Part shown: piece by piece, positions 8,397-17,139 of the stretch
How the letters are laid out: each line of letters opens with the position of its first letter
Numbering within the stretch: the first letter of the stretch is position 1
Assembly (NCBI GenBank): GCA_019638115.1
Contig: JAHBUK010000002.1
Coordinates: 193,867 to 257,866, forward strand
Length of the DNA: 64,000 bases
Direction of reading: 5' to 3'
From: Flavobacteriales bacterium
GTDB lineage: Bacteria > Bacteroidota > Bacteroidia > Flavobacteriales_F > PHOS-HE28
Notes under the pieces: model-generated
Seen by the model: only the letters and a program-made list of their open reading frames with translations
Told to the model about the DNA's origin: nothing
Database searches by the model: none
Made by a program: the position numbers and the translations under genes

Positions 8397-9740
8397 ATGA
8401 CCCAAGATCTTCAACACCTGTTCCTGCTTCTTATGTGCGTCCTGCTCCCCAGGGTGGCTACGGCACAAGAGAAGTTGCTGCACGGCCGGGTGCTTGACGA
8501 AGCTACTGCACGTCCCCTTGAAGGCGCGCATATCCGGATCCTTGATCGGGCCGGTGGGGTGGTTACGGATGCACAAGGGCGTTTTCATCTTCCATGGGAC
8601 CAGCGCTCGGTGATCACCCTGCAGGTAACGCACCTGGGGTATGAGCAACTTGTGCACCGGATGGACACGCGCTCCCACGATGGCAGCGCACCGCTCGTAC
8701 TGACCATGAAGCGTGGCGCAAAGGAACTGGCGCCTTTCGTGGTAGGGGTTCGAAAGCCGGAAGTGGTCTACCAACGACAGGATCTGCATGTGGGTGGATA
8801 CCACGCCAACGCACGGGGGCTGTGGGTGTTGGTATATGAGCGCCCCCAATTGCTGCACCGGGAAGAGAACGCGGGCGAACAGTTGTACCGCAATGCCCGC
8901 CTGCACCTGCTCGACACCGCCTTTCAGGAGCGCGCATCGATCGCATTGCCGGGCATGGTAAGGCGCTTGGTGCACGATCACCGGCACCGCACCATCGTGG
9001 AAGGAAAGGAGCTCGCCTGGATGGCCGAAGTGGACGACGAGGGCATCCGACTGGCCCGCATGGACCGCCGCACACTGCGGGAAGAAGTGCTTCCATGGAC
9101 GGATAGCATCCCCGGCTTTCTTCTGGGCAACAACGGATCTGCGGCTTGGCCCGCCTTCGATCATTTCGCTTACGATCCCGCTCCGGACAGTGTGCACATC
9201 ATCTGCTCCGTGAAGGACGAGTTCGTGATGGAGCTGTTCCGCAGCCAATACAAGTACATGAGCGGCAGGGATAAGGTGATGGCCATGGACATGGAACTTG
9301 CAACGGGCATTGATCGGGAGGTTATCGCCGGCTACATGACCGGCTTCCAGCATGATCCCTTCTTCAAGGTGCCGTACGCTCCGCTGTTCGTGGTGCGCGA
9401 TACGCTGTGCGTGTTCGATCATACTGGTATGCGCTTGCGTCGTTTCTCAATGCAGCGTGCGCCGTTGGGCGATGTGCCGTTGGTGCATCAACGTGAGAAA
9501 GGTTGGCGCAAACAACTTGTGCAGGACCCTGCCAGCGAACGCATCTTCGCCGTTTACACCCGCAATGCAAGCACCTGGTTGCGCGAGGTGGATGCAGCCA
9601 ACGGGCAGGTGGGCAGCGCCTTCAAGCTCAGCTATCCCTTCCCGGAGGAAATACAGGTCTTCGATGGCCACGTGTACTACGTGTACCGGCCACACGGCAG
9701 TACGCAACACCGCACCTTGTATCGCGAAGCATTGCGGTGA
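8397..9740 (+). CDS. Exported protein with carboxypeptidase-like regulatory domain
   Basis: A 447-aa protein from ATG 8397, chosen because it starts a clean signal peptide (hydrophobic FLLLMCVLLPRVATAQ). The frame is open to 8313, but that extension lies before the signal peptide. Residues about 27-110 read as a CarboxypepD_reg-like beta-sandwich (LHGRVLDEATARPLEGAHI..TDAQGRF..VTHLGYE), common in Bacteroidota surface proteins. The remaining 330 residues have no family I recognise; they are rich in aromatic/charged beta-strand-like segments and could form a propeller. No TonB plug or barrel and no type IX sorting domain are seen. It is probably periplasmic or outer-membrane-associated. Confidence 0.75.
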   Translation: MTQDLQHLFLLLMCVLLPRVATAQEKLLHGRVLDEATARPLEGAHIRILDRAGGVVTDAQGRFHLPWDQRSVITLQVTHLGYEQLVHRMDTRSHDGSAPLVLTMKRGAKELAPFVVGVRKPEVVYQRQDLHVGGYHANARGLWVLVYERPQLLHREENAGEQLYRNARLHLLDTAFQERASIALPGMVRRLVHDHRHRTIVEGKELAWMAEVDDEGIRLARMDRRTLREEVLPWTDSIPGFLLGNNGSAAWPAFDHFAYDPAPDSVHIICSVKDEFVMELFRSQYKYMSGRDKVMAMDMELATGIDREVIAGYMTGFQHDPFFKVPYAPLFVVRDTLCVFDHTGMRLRRFSMQRAPLGDVPLVHQREKGWRKQLVQDPASERIFAVYTRNASTWLREVDAANGQVGSAFKLSYPFPEEIQVFDGHVYYVYRPHGSTQHRTLYREALR

Positions 9741-9749
9741 AGGGGAAGC

Positions 9750-10298
9750 TTAGGATTGCCCGGGATGCCGTTTGGGCACGTCCATCCAGACCAAGGTGCC
9801 GAGATCGCGCGAGACCATTTTCCAATCGTCGACCGGAAAGTCGATGCGCACGATGCCAGCGGTTGGCAAGTTGCCGATCTCGGCCGTTGCGAGGTACTCC
9901 ACCAAGTCGGTAAAACCCGGGTTGTGCCCGAACAACATGAGCTTTTTCACCTGTGTGGGCTGCTTGCAGATCAGGTGCATCAAAGCGTTCACGCTGGCCA
10001 GGTAGAGCGCTGGTTCAATGCGCATGGGCAAGATTTCCGGCGTGGTGCTTTCACCGTGCTGGTGCGTGGCGGAACGTTCGGTGGCGCCCAGTTCCTGCGC
10101 GTAGCAGCGCGCAGTTGCCAGGGCGCGCGCAGCGGAACTGCTCAGCATCAGTTCCACCGGCTCACCGCGCTGCTTGAACAGCTTGGCCATGAACGGGGCG
10201 TTGCGCATGCCGCGCTCATTCAGCGGTCTGTCGTGGTCGGCCTGGCCGGGGTCCGCCCAACTGCTCTTCGCGTGGCGGCAGATGTATAGGGTCAGCAT
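9750..10298 (-). CDS. SixA-like histidine phosphatase
   Basis: A 182-aa histidine-phosphatase-superfamily protein. The catalytic RHA motif is in YICRHAKSSWADPG at residues 4-18, the second conserved region is DRPLNERGMRNAPFMA near 27, and the second catalytic histidine is in LMLFGHNPGFTDL near 123. The RHAKSSW start and size match SixA, which dephosphorylates phosphohistidine in proteins such as ArcB in E. coli; the substrate here is unknown. ATG 10298 begins directly at the fold, with 8 further codons open upstream. It is convergent with the exported protein ending at 9740. Confidence 0.85.
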   Translation of the reverse strand: MLTLYICRHAKSSWADPGQADHDRPLNERGMRNAPFMAKLFKQRGEPVELMLSSSAARALATARCYAQELGATERSATHQHGESTTPEILPMRIEPALYLASVNALMHLICKQPTQVKKLMLFGHNPGFTDLVEYLATAEIGNLPTAGIVRIDFPVDDWKMVSRDLGTLVWMDVPKRHPGQS

Positions 10299-10367
10299 GG
10301 CGTTCGGGCTTGGTACCTTCAAATTTAGGTGGCCGCATCATGCTTGGTCACCCTTGGGGGAAGACCT

Positions 10368-10808
10368 TCAGACCGTAACGCTCCTCAAGCTCTCCAGCAG
10401 ACTGATGAGCACCACGTTGGGATCCATGGAGATCGGCACTTCGATCTGCACTTGGCGCGCATCGCTGAACTGGTTCCCATTGCGGAAACCTTTGGAAATG
10501 GACAGGAACAGGTCCTGCGGGTACATGCCGGTGAAGTGCAGTTGAGCCATGCCACCGCCGGCCATTCTGAGCACATAGCGTGGGTAGTGGCTGATGCCGT
10601 CGTTCCAACTGGTGTCCTCTTCCAGCACGTGGCCTTGTTCGCGGAGGTCGTTGCCCCACTCGTCCATCACGTATAGGAGCACGTCCTCAACAAAGATCTC
10701 GGGGTCGCGCGGTAACTGGAACTGGTTCTGATCGAGCGGCGCCAGCAATCGGGAACGAGTAAGGCGCAGTGCGGTCGTCAGGTCTTCGATCTGTGCGGAA
10801 AATGTCAT
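10368..10808 (-). CDS. Hypothetical protein
   Basis: A 146-aa soluble-looking protein that I do not recognise. It opens with a helix (MTFSAQIEDLTTALRLTRSRLL), then has a patterned region with MDEWGNDL, a GGGMAQLHF turn and a beta-rich end (VQIEVPISMDPNVVLISLLE). There is no signal peptide or transmembrane segment. Codon use resembles its neighbours and its ends are clean, so it is probably real. It lies 69 nt upstream of the SixA-like gene in the same direction and could share its transcript. The 265 nt upstream of it hold nothing I can identify. Confidence 0.65.
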   Translation of the reverse strand: MTFSAQIEDLTTALRLTRSRLLAPLDQNQFQLPRDPEIFVEDVLLYVMDEWGNDLREQGHVLEEDTSWNDGISHYPRYVLRMAGGGMAQLHFTGMYPQDLFLSISKGFRNGNQFSDARQVQIEVPISMDPNVVLISLLESLRSVTV

Positions 10809-11073
10809 GCGTCAACAGGTCTTTCTGGAAGGCAAGCTATCCCATACCGGCTTCATGCGCAGCTTGGTTCGGGATCGGTTATCCACGATCGATCTCACGA
10901 TCGAAACGCGCTGGAAAGCCGCATCCAACTGGACTTCCCGTTAACCGGATGCTGCGCAGATCGTTGATGGAGCCGAGCGTATGGCCCCGTGGTGGCCAAT
11001 GTGGCTCATGCGGTCCGCGCAGTGACCTGCACTTCGTGAACTCCATACAGTAGCTGGTACTGGTCCGAAGCGG

Positions 11074-11592
11074 TCATCTGCGATCCGCGTTCGGATGGAT
11101 GTTCGACAGCTGCTCCTCTACCTGTTCTTGGCGCGGCCAAAGCATTTCCACGGGGTCCGGCCATTTGTTGAATACCATGAAGTTGATCGCCGCACCGAGG
11201 AACATGGTCACCATGAGCGTCATGATGCTGCTGTACACGCCATGCAGTTCCGGGTGTTGCTGTTTGGCACGCCGCAGCACCACGTATGCCACCAGTGAGG
11301 CAGAACCACCCACCAGCAGAAAGACCCGTCCGTTCGGCCAATGCTGGAACATGAAGAGAACGCCCAAGACCGTGGTCGCCACTCCGTAGCGTGCCATGTT
11401 GATGCCGAATATCCCCATGCGCGTGGCGATCACATCCGGTGTGTGTATCGCACCTCCTTTTGGCAGGTAGTACAAAACCGTAAGCGCACTGCAGGAAAGG
11501 ATGAGGACGATGGAAGCGAACGGCAGGTGCATGAACTTCAGCACCAAGCCCAAAAGAGCAAGGCACCAAAGTGTGGGTACAAGTGTCCTCAT
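11074..11592 (-). CDS. Small integral membrane protein with a GldL-like HWP motif
   Basis: A 172-aa protein with about four or five hydrophobic helices (starting MRTLVPTLWCLALLGLVLKF). The segment ATTVLGVLFMFQHWPNGRVFLLVGG resembles the F-K-x-x-HWPG motif in the membrane part of GldL and related small Bacteroidota membrane proteins. The protein is too short and lacks GldL's long cytoplasmic tail, and gldKMN are not nearby, so it is not the gliding motor subunit itself. It ends in an acidic/polar tail. Function unknown. Confidence 0.65.
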   Translation of the reverse strand: MRTLVPTLWCLALLGLVLKFMHLPFASIVLILSCSALTVLYYLPKGGAIHTPDVIATRMGIFGINMARYGVATTVLGVLFMFQHWPNGRVFLLVGGSASLVAYVVLRRAKQQHPELHGVYSSIMTLMVTMFLGAAINFMVFNKWPDPVEMLWPRQEQVEEQLSNIHPNADRR

Positions 11593-11688
11593 GATGGCGG
11601 ATACGGTGTGGTCCTTGGCGGGCTATGGCGGCGTTCTTCCGTATAGGCCGGAGGTGAGAACGGAAGCGGCAAGACCTTGTAGATCATT

Positions 11689-13143
11689 TTATGGCATGAC
11701 CATCACACGTGCGGCCATACTGCGACCTGCATGCTGCACGCGAACGAGATGTACACCGGGTTGCAGTCCGAGCCCAACGCGAATGGTCTCTCTGTTGCCG
11801 CTTGGCAAGGTCCCCTCGTGCAGTACTTGTCCGTTGGTAGCAAAGACATGCAGGCTCGCGTTCGTTGCGTCGGGGAAGGGGTGGAGCAGCATCAGGTCTC
11901 CGGTGCCGGGCGCTATCCATGCTTGGAGCGCGATCGGGTCGGTGGCCTCGGCAATGCCCGTCACGGCTTCCGGAAGCAAGCGTATGATGTTGCGGTACTG
12001 TACTTCCGCGGGGTTATGGAAGCTTCCGAAGAAGCCGCCCACCAGGATCTTTCCGTCGGCTTGCACCGCTATGTCGCTCACGTACGCGTTGGGTTGGGAG
12101 CCGGGCAAAGCTCCCTCGCCCAATGCGAAGTCATCGTCGCGCGTTCCGTTGGCATGGATGCGTGTGATGCGGTTGGGACCTTCCACCGGTGGCGAGTACA
12201 TAGCGCTGGTGTACTCACCGCCGATCAGGATCATGCCATCGTCCTGCAATGCGATCGTTTTCACACGCGCATAGGGGTAGATCGGTGAAGTGAATGCGGG
12301 ATCGGGCATACCGGCAAGGTCAAGGCGGATCAGGCAACTGGCGGGCTGCATGTTGTGGTATTGGAATTCGCCCCCCACCAGCACCTTGCCATCGGGTTGC
12401 AGCGCCAATGCATACACGGGGCCACCGCCAAAGCCCGGTGTGTTGTTCATGCTGGCATCGTATGGGCCATCCGCGGTGAGCAGCGCGAGGTTGCCGGTAA
12501 GCATGCCGTTGTACATGCCGAATACGCCACCCACCAGGATCCGGTCATCAGGAAGCACCAGCACGCAATGCGCATTGTTGTTGAAGCCCGTTCCGATGTC
12601 GAATCCGAAGTCCATGGACCCGTCCGAGTTGAAACGTGCAATGTGCGGCCTGCTGACGCCGTAACACTCGAAGAAGTCACCGACGGCGATCACCTTCTCA
12701 TCGCGATGCAGTTCAATTGCGTTCACCGCGCCATTGAAGGAGTTGGGCGGTATGTTGAAGGCGAAGTCCCGCATTCCGTTCTCGAAGAGCCGCACGATGG
12801 CCTGGGTCTGCACGCCGTTGTATTCCACGAATCCGCCTGCAACGAGTATACGTCCATCGGGCATCAGAACGATGTCGCGCACCTGGTTTTGCGGGCCCGT
12901 TCCACCGGGGTTCCACGTTGGGTCCACGGTGCCATCGCTGTTCAAGCGGATCAAATGGTTCTTACCACTGCCTGCATAGTTCAGGAAGAAACCACCCAGC
13001 AGGATCTTGCCATCGGGAAGCTCAACCACCTTGTTCACCTGCACGCTCGGTGGCACGGCCAGGAAATCGTAGTCGATGATGGGGACTTGGGCGTGGAGCA
13101 GGGCAGCTACGCCAAGGAGGACGAGGGACAGGGTGTTGCGCAT
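11689..13143 (-). CDS. Delta-60 repeat secreted protein with type IX sorting domain
   Basis: A 484-aa protein from ATG 13143, which starts the signal peptide MRNTLSLVLLGVAALLHAQ (ATG 13152 is an alternative). Residues 25-400 are about seven delta-60 repeats of 50-55 aa, each carrying a phrase like LPDGKILVGGxF and ending with a DPTWNPG-like turn. Such repeats form beta-propeller-like extracellular domains. The last 80 residues read as a type IX secretion C-terminal domain (beta-strands, LQPGVHLVRV near the end), so the protein is probably exported through the outer membrane and cleaved or anchored. Ligand unknown. Confidence 0.88.
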   Translation of the reverse strand: MRNTLSLVLLGVAALLHAQVPIIDYDFLAVPPSVQVNKVVELPDGKILLGGFFLNYAGSGKNHLIRLNSDGTVDPTWNPGGTGPQNQVRDIVLMPDGRILVAGGFVEYNGVQTQAIVRLFENGMRDFAFNIPPNSFNGAVNAIELHRDEKVIAVGDFFECYGVSRPHIARFNSDGSMDFGFDIGTGFNNNAHCVLVLPDDRILVGGVFGMYNGMLTGNLALLTADGPYDASMNNTPGFGGGPVYALALQPDGKVLVGGEFQYHNMQPASCLIRLDLAGMPDPAFTSPIYPYARVKTIALQDDGMILIGGEYTSAMYSPPVEGPNRITRIHANGTRDDDFALGEGALPGSQPNAYVSDIAVQADGKILVGGFFGSFHNPAEVQYRNIIRLLPEAVTGIAEATDPIALQAWIAPGTGDLMLLHPFPDATNASLHVFATNGQVLHEGTLPSGNRETIRVGLGLQPGVHLVRVQHAGRSMAARVMVMP

Positions 13144-13246
13144 GGTGGACATACCGTGATGATGCTGGAAAGGTAGTCCGCGTTGCCCGAGGTGCCCATC
13201 AAAGTAGGAGCGCCTCGCTCGCAACGACCGCTTTGATATCCTTCCC

Positions 13247-14407
13247 TCACCGGTATTTGAACCACGCCGCCATGAACGGGTTGTACGGCGCGTACACCGG
13301 TTTTCCACTCTGGGCGCTGTGTTCACTGATGTACACCAACTCGCGGTCGATCAGCGCTTGCAAGGCGGTTACCAGCGCGGCCGATGAAGGCAGGTCGTAC
13401 TTCTTCATGAAGGCGGAACCGGTGGGGGTGTCCACCTCGCCTTCCTTGGAGATCGCGGCGAAGAGGTCCCACTGGTTGCGGGTGAGTGCGCTGCGCAGCG
13501 TGGCCATGATGGCGTCCTGTTCCCGTACGATACGCAGCAGGATGTCCACGATGGTATCGCGCACTGGCGGGCGGCCATCAGCGAAGAGCCGGTTGAAGAG
13601 TACCTGCACGTAATAGGTGTGCCCCCGGCACAGGTCGTAGCAGAACAGTGCGTCCTCTTCCTTCAGGGTGCGCTTGTGCCGCTTGAAGATGGCCCGGGCG
13701 AAATCCGCGTAGATGCTGCGATCGATACGCTTCAATTCCACTTGGTCGGCACTGCCATAGAAGGGGTTCTTCGCGTTGTTGAAGAGGTCCAGCAAAATAT
13801 GGCGCTGGCTGCCGGAGAAGATCACGCGCACCTTCGAGTTGCGTTGCAGCTCGGTCCGCAGCACGGCGTCCATGCGGATGTCCCCGAACTCCGCGATCTG
13901 CTGGAACTCGTCGATGGCCAGGAAGATGGTGCGGTCCTGTTCGTGCAGGATGCGGAAGATCTCGCGCGTTGTGGCCGCATCCTTATTGGATCCTGCCCCG
14001 GGCCCCGACCCGGGGCTGCGTTCCAGACCGATGCTCGGCTTGCCGGTCAGCTCGTCCACGGTCACCACCGGACGCAGGGCACCGAACCAGGCCATGGCGT
14101 TCTTCAGGAACTGCTTTGGTGTAGGGTTCAGCGCCTCGTGCACGGCGTTCAGCAATATGGTGTTGAACTCGTGCGCATCGCGTGCCGCATAGATGTCGGC
14201 GAAGACGGTCCGTGCGCCGCGCACCTTGGTCAGCGTGTTGAACACATGGTGGATGAGGCCCGTCTTGCCATATCGTCGGGGGCTGTGCAGCATCACGTTG
14301 CGCCCGTTGCGCAGCGCCGATGCGATGGTGCGGGTCTCCTCTTCCCGGTCGCAGAAAAGTTGCGGCGAGAGGTAGGCGTTGACGGCGAAGGGGTTGTCGT
14401 TGGTCAT
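13247..14407 (-). CDS. AAA-type ATPase (archaeal/bacterial ATPase family, PF01637-like)
   Basis: A 386-aa protein from ATG 14407 (a GTG 9 nt upstream is possible). Walker A is HSPRRYGKTGLI near residue 42, Walker B is IFLAIDEFQQI near 165, and a sensor-like VIFSGSQRH follows near 198. The second half is helical with a winged-helix-like end (MKKYDLPSSAALVTALQAL). This is the MNS/STAND-related ATPase layout often found as orphan genes in accessory regions; roles in defence or DNA transactions are suggested for relatives but unproven. A GC-rich palindrome is inserted in frame at 13996-14015 (residues about 132-140). Confidence 0.8.
   Translation of the reverse strand: MTNDNPFAVNAYLSPQLFCDREEETRTIASALRNGRNVMLHSPRRYGKTGLIHHVFNTLTKVRGARTVFADIYAARDAHEFNTILLNAVHEALNPTPKQFLKNAMAWFGALRPVVTVDELTGKPSIGLERSPGSGPGAGSNKDAATTREIFRILHEQDRTIFLAIDEFQQIAEFGDIRMDAVLRTELQRNSKVRVIFSGSQRHILLDLFNNAKNPFYGSADQVELKRIDRSIYADFARAIFKRHKRTLKEEDALFCYDLCRGHTYYVQVLFNRLFADGRPPVRDTIVDILLRIVREQDAIMATLRSALTRNQWDLFAAISKEGEVDTPTGSAFMKKYDLPSSAALVTALQALIDRELVYISEHSAQSGKPVYAPYNPFMAAWFKYR
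13996..14015. repeat. GC palindrome inside the ATPase gene
   Basis: CCCCGGG (13996-14002) and CCCGGGG (14009-14015), extendable by one base pair, form a hairpin inside the coding sequence. It encodes the low-complexity peptide PGSGPGAG on the minus strand, between the two ATPase halves, and looks like a tolerated REP-type insertion. Confidence 0.6.
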
Positions 14408-14500
14408 GGCAGGCACCGTGGATATGCCCGCAAGTTAGGAAAGATTAGTAATGAAAGATTACTAAGCTTTGGTTACTGATCGGGGTGGACTGCTTGTCCA

Positions 14501-14932
14501 TCAGGGTCCGACCAAGCACTTCAGCGACCATTCGGGGCATTGGAACGGCAGGTCGGGCGACCATTCCAAGTGCCATTCGATAGCGCCAAGGAAGAGTAGC
14601 ATGAAAGCCGCGGATATCCCTGCCACGATGGCAAGTGCAGTGCGAATGAACCGGTCGGTGCGCGGATGGTTCCTGGCAGCGCGAAGGAGGCTCCATCGTA
14701 TCGTGATCGCAACCAAAGACCAGAATGCCAGGTCGATCAACAGCCCCTTCATGTAAAGCACGCCGCTCATGCTGTTCACCCAGGGTATGCTTGTGCGGTA
14801 GGGGAGCGGCAGGCCGATCAAGGCAGGGATGTTCTCGTCAGGGCAGGCATCCACACGCACCACGGTAATTAGGTCGGAGAACATCAGCGCTGCGGCCAGG
14901 AGCAGTGCGTAAAGGGCGGGGAGGAAGCGCAT
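14501..14932 (-). CDS. Hypothetical membrane protein
   Basis: A 143-aa protein with three or four hydrophobic segments: an N-terminal MRFLPALYALLLAAALMFSD, a middle LLIDLAFWSLVAITIRW and a C-terminal IVAGISAAFMLLFLGAIEW. It ends with a short loop containing two cysteines (FQCPEWSLKCLVGP). No family is recognised. The frame stays open far upstream, but that part is antisense-like junk over the fic gene. ATG 14932 is chosen because it starts a membrane segment. Confidence 0.6.
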   Translation of the reverse strand: MRFLPALYALLLAAALMFSDLITVVRVDACPDENIPALIGLPLPYRTSIPWVNSMSGVLYMKGLLIDLAFWSLVAITIRWSLLRAARNHPRTDRFIRTALAIVAGISAAFMLLFLGAIEWHLEWSPDLPFQCPEWSLKCLVGP

Positions 14933-14979
14933 GCCAGCAAGATAGTTCCGCCCGTCCGCCGGACAACGGTGGAAACAGC

Positions 14980-15852
14980 TCACTCCTCCTCGTAGTAGTA
15001 CGAGTGGTCGATACCCTTCATGTACATCTCGCGGCTGTCGATCTCGTCGGTCAGCGCGTTCTTCAGCAGCTTCTTCAGGAGGCGGGCGTCCACCGCGCTT
15101 TGGACCATCGCGTTCATGTAATCCTTCTTGCCGATGCGGCTCCAGTCCACGCAGCGCTTCAGGTGCTTCTTCAGCATCAGGTCCAACCAGATGCGCGTGC
15201 TGCGGCCGTTGCCATCCATGAAGGGGTGGGCCACGTTCATCTCCACATATTTGGCCACGATCTGGTCGAAGGTGTTCTCGGGCATCGCGTCGATCTGCTG
15301 CAGGGTGGTGCCGAGGAAGTGCGACGTGGCGAACTGGAAGCCGCCCTTGGAGATGTTCTTCTGTCTGATCTGACCGGCGAAAGGGTAGAGGCCACCAAAC
15401 AGGTAGGCGTGGATCTGCTGCAGGCCCTTGGCGGTGCCCACCTCGATGCTGTCGATGAACGAGCTCTCGAACAGGGCATAGGCCTTCGACCGGCTTTTCC
15501 CGTCCACGCTTTCCTCGCTGTGGGTGAACCACTGGATGAAGCGGTTCGCCTTCTTGCTCGGGAACTCCTTGCCCAAGGCGAGGATGCCATCGTGGTCCAG
15601 CACGTCGGTCAGGCGCCTCTTGCCGTCCGGCGCGAGCAGTTTCAACTGGGTAGTGGCACTAACCACTTCGCTGTTCTCCCGCTTCAACTTGGCCTTGAGG
15701 TATTTCCAGTAGTTGCGGGTCTTTTCGTAGTCGTCCTGGTCGGTCAGCACGGCCACGATGTCCAGCACCGAGAACCACCACTTGGCCTGCTCCTCGTCCC
15801 ACACGGCGCGGACCTCGCGATCGTCGAAGAAGCGGATGGAGATCTTGGTCAT
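14980..15852 (-). CDS. Fic-domain enzyme with Bro-N/antirepressor-like N-terminus
   Basis: A 290-aa protein. Residues 1-100 ([16 protein letters not shown], then [13 protein letters not shown], then YWKYLKAKL) resemble the Bro-N/phage antirepressor domain, which binds DNA. Residues 120-270 are a Fic fold with the complete active-site motif [12 protein letters not shown] at 209-220. Fic proteins transfer AMP or other nucleotide parts onto target hydroxyls. I see no class II N-terminal inhibitory helix. The C-terminal segment [17 protein letters not shown] could contain the control helix or a family-specific tail. No separate small antitoxin gene adjoins it. It sits in the accessory region with the ATPase and DUF4238 genes. 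Confidence 0.88.
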   Translation of the reverse strand: MTKISIRFFDDREVRAVWDEEQAKWWFSVLDIVAVLTDQDDYEKTRNYWKYLKAKLKRENSEVVSATTQLKLLAPDGKRRLTDVLDHDGILALGKEFPSKKANRFIQWFTHSEESVDGKSRSKAYALFESSFIDSIEVGTAKGLQQIHAYLFGGLYPFAGQIRQKNISKGGFQFATSHFLGTTLQQIDAMPENTFDQIVAKYVEMNVAHPFMDGNGRSTRIWLDLMLKKHLKRCVDWSRIGKKDYMNAMVQSAVDARLLKKLLKNALTDEIDSREMYMKGIDHSYYYEEE

Positions 15853-15868
15853 GTGGGTGCGCTGTCCA

Positions 15869-16822
15869 CTAGGCTGGCTGTCCTTCGCTTCGGATCTTCT
15901 GGACCCGGAGGATATTGTTCTGGATATCCTTCATGATCCAACGTGCCCACCAGCTTGCATAGAAGTTGAAGGTCGTGTTCATCTCGAATGTACTGTACAA
16001 ATGCAGGCGAAATTTCTGCTCGCCGAGTTGTTCCAATTCGTATGTGCCTTGCAGGACATCGAAATAATTGCCGCCAACGACCACGTGTTCATCAAGGGTA
16101 GTGGACGGGATCTCGTGGGGACGCGCCTCGATGTGGAACACCATGCGTTCCTCATGGATGTAATCCGACACCGTCTCATGGAAGACGAGTCCGTTCGTAA
16201 AGACCGCCTCTCGATATCCACCAACGGCTAGAGTGTCGAGTTCTGCACGCAATGGGCGAGGGAAGCCCAGCAACCGTGTTAGATGACCGCTATCAAGTTC
16301 TTCAGGAATGAGCTTAACACGCGTAACGTTCATCCAGATGAGTTCGGCGGGTGCGTGGATGTCGATGCTGGTCCGAGCTTCGTAGGTACCGGGGATCGTC
16401 CCGATGAAGGATTCCAGCGGGCCTATCATGAAAGGGATAAGGACGGCGATGGAGAGCTGGAGGCGCTCGCTCGTAGTGCGAAGTTTGAAGCGGCGCGCAA
16501 GCAGACCACCGATAGAAGCCGCAACCAGGAACAGGGGAAGTACCATCAACCAGCAAGCCCAGCCTTCAATGGAAAAACCCAGTGTGATCAGCATGAATAG
16601 GCAGATCGGCAGCCAGGGTGCAAGGATACTGTAGGTAATGCGCTGCACTCGCTCCCGGCGGCTGAAATGGACGGTGAGAAATCCGACCACCGTGGGCACG
16701 AGGAACAGGAAGGTGATCGACATGACTCCGAATAGATCCTCACCAGTAAGCATCCTTATGAGGAGTGCATATCCCGTGGGGATGGTCAGTACGACCAGTG
16801 GTTCACGCAGCCGTGGGTGCAT
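15869..16822 (-). CDS. Membrane protein with C-terminal SRPBCC-like domain
   Basis: A 317-aa protein from ATG 16822; a GTG at 16924 would add 34 residues. Residues 1-135 contain four hydrophobic helices (for example [32 protein letters not shown]). Residues 145-300 read as an SRPBCC/START-like helix-grip fold ([20 protein letters not shown], then [18 protein letters not shown], and a long last helix [14 protein letters not shown]), which usually binds hydrophobic ligands. The combination suggests a membrane-tethered ligand-binding protein; ligand unknown. It lies 16 nt from the fic gene in the same direction and may be co-transcribed with it. Confidence 0.7.
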   Translation of the reverse strand: MHPRLREPLVVLTIPTGYALLIRMLTGEDLFGVMSITFLFLVPTVVGFLTVHFSRRERVQRITYSILAPWLPICLFMLITLGFSIEGWACWLMVLPLFLVAASIGGLLARRFKLRTTSERLQLSIAVLIPFMIGPLESFIGTIPGTYEARTSIDIHAPAELIWMNVTRVKLIPEELDSGHLTRLLGFPRPLRAELDTLAVGGYREAVFTNGLVFHETVSDYIHEERMVFHIEARPHEIPSTTLDEHVVVGGNYFDVLQGTYELEQLGEQKFRLHLYSTFEMNTTFNFYASWWARWIMKDIQNNILRVQKIRSEGQPA

Positions 16823-16987
16823 GCGGACGAAGTTATCCGAGACACTTGATGCGGCAAGGGGAATGGTGGCATCCCGCACCTTTATGCCTCCTGGTGACCT
16901 TCGACCATCGTCCCATTCGGTCACACACTGTAGGTCGGCCGCTTTTCGACTTCGGTCTATATGGGGCGACGCTTCAGGTGCGATCTT

Positions 16988-17074
16988 TCAGCAAAGCGCA
17001 TAGGCACAAGCCTTTTCCATCTTCGCCTTCCCATTCTTCTTCTCATCGATCGGCTTCCTCAGCACGATCTTCGA
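16988..17074 (-). pseudogene. Degraded duplicate of the clpB 3' end
   Basis: Read on the minus strand from 17074, this stretch is open to a TGA at 16988-16990 and encodes SKIVLRKPIDEKKNGKAKM plus 9 more residues. The last residues of the full ClpB (gene ending at 18310) read [19 protein letters not shown] and then NGKAR. The two agree residue for residue through KIVLRKP.DEK, and the nucleotide match covers about 40-60 nt. There is no start codon or upstream clpB sequence. The DUF4238 gene lies between the two copies. Confidence 0.75.
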
Positions 17075-17139
17075 TCCCCATGCGAAACAGTATGGTGTAG
17101 CGCCAGGTCAAATCAAGAGGTTGTAAATCTTAGGTTCAC

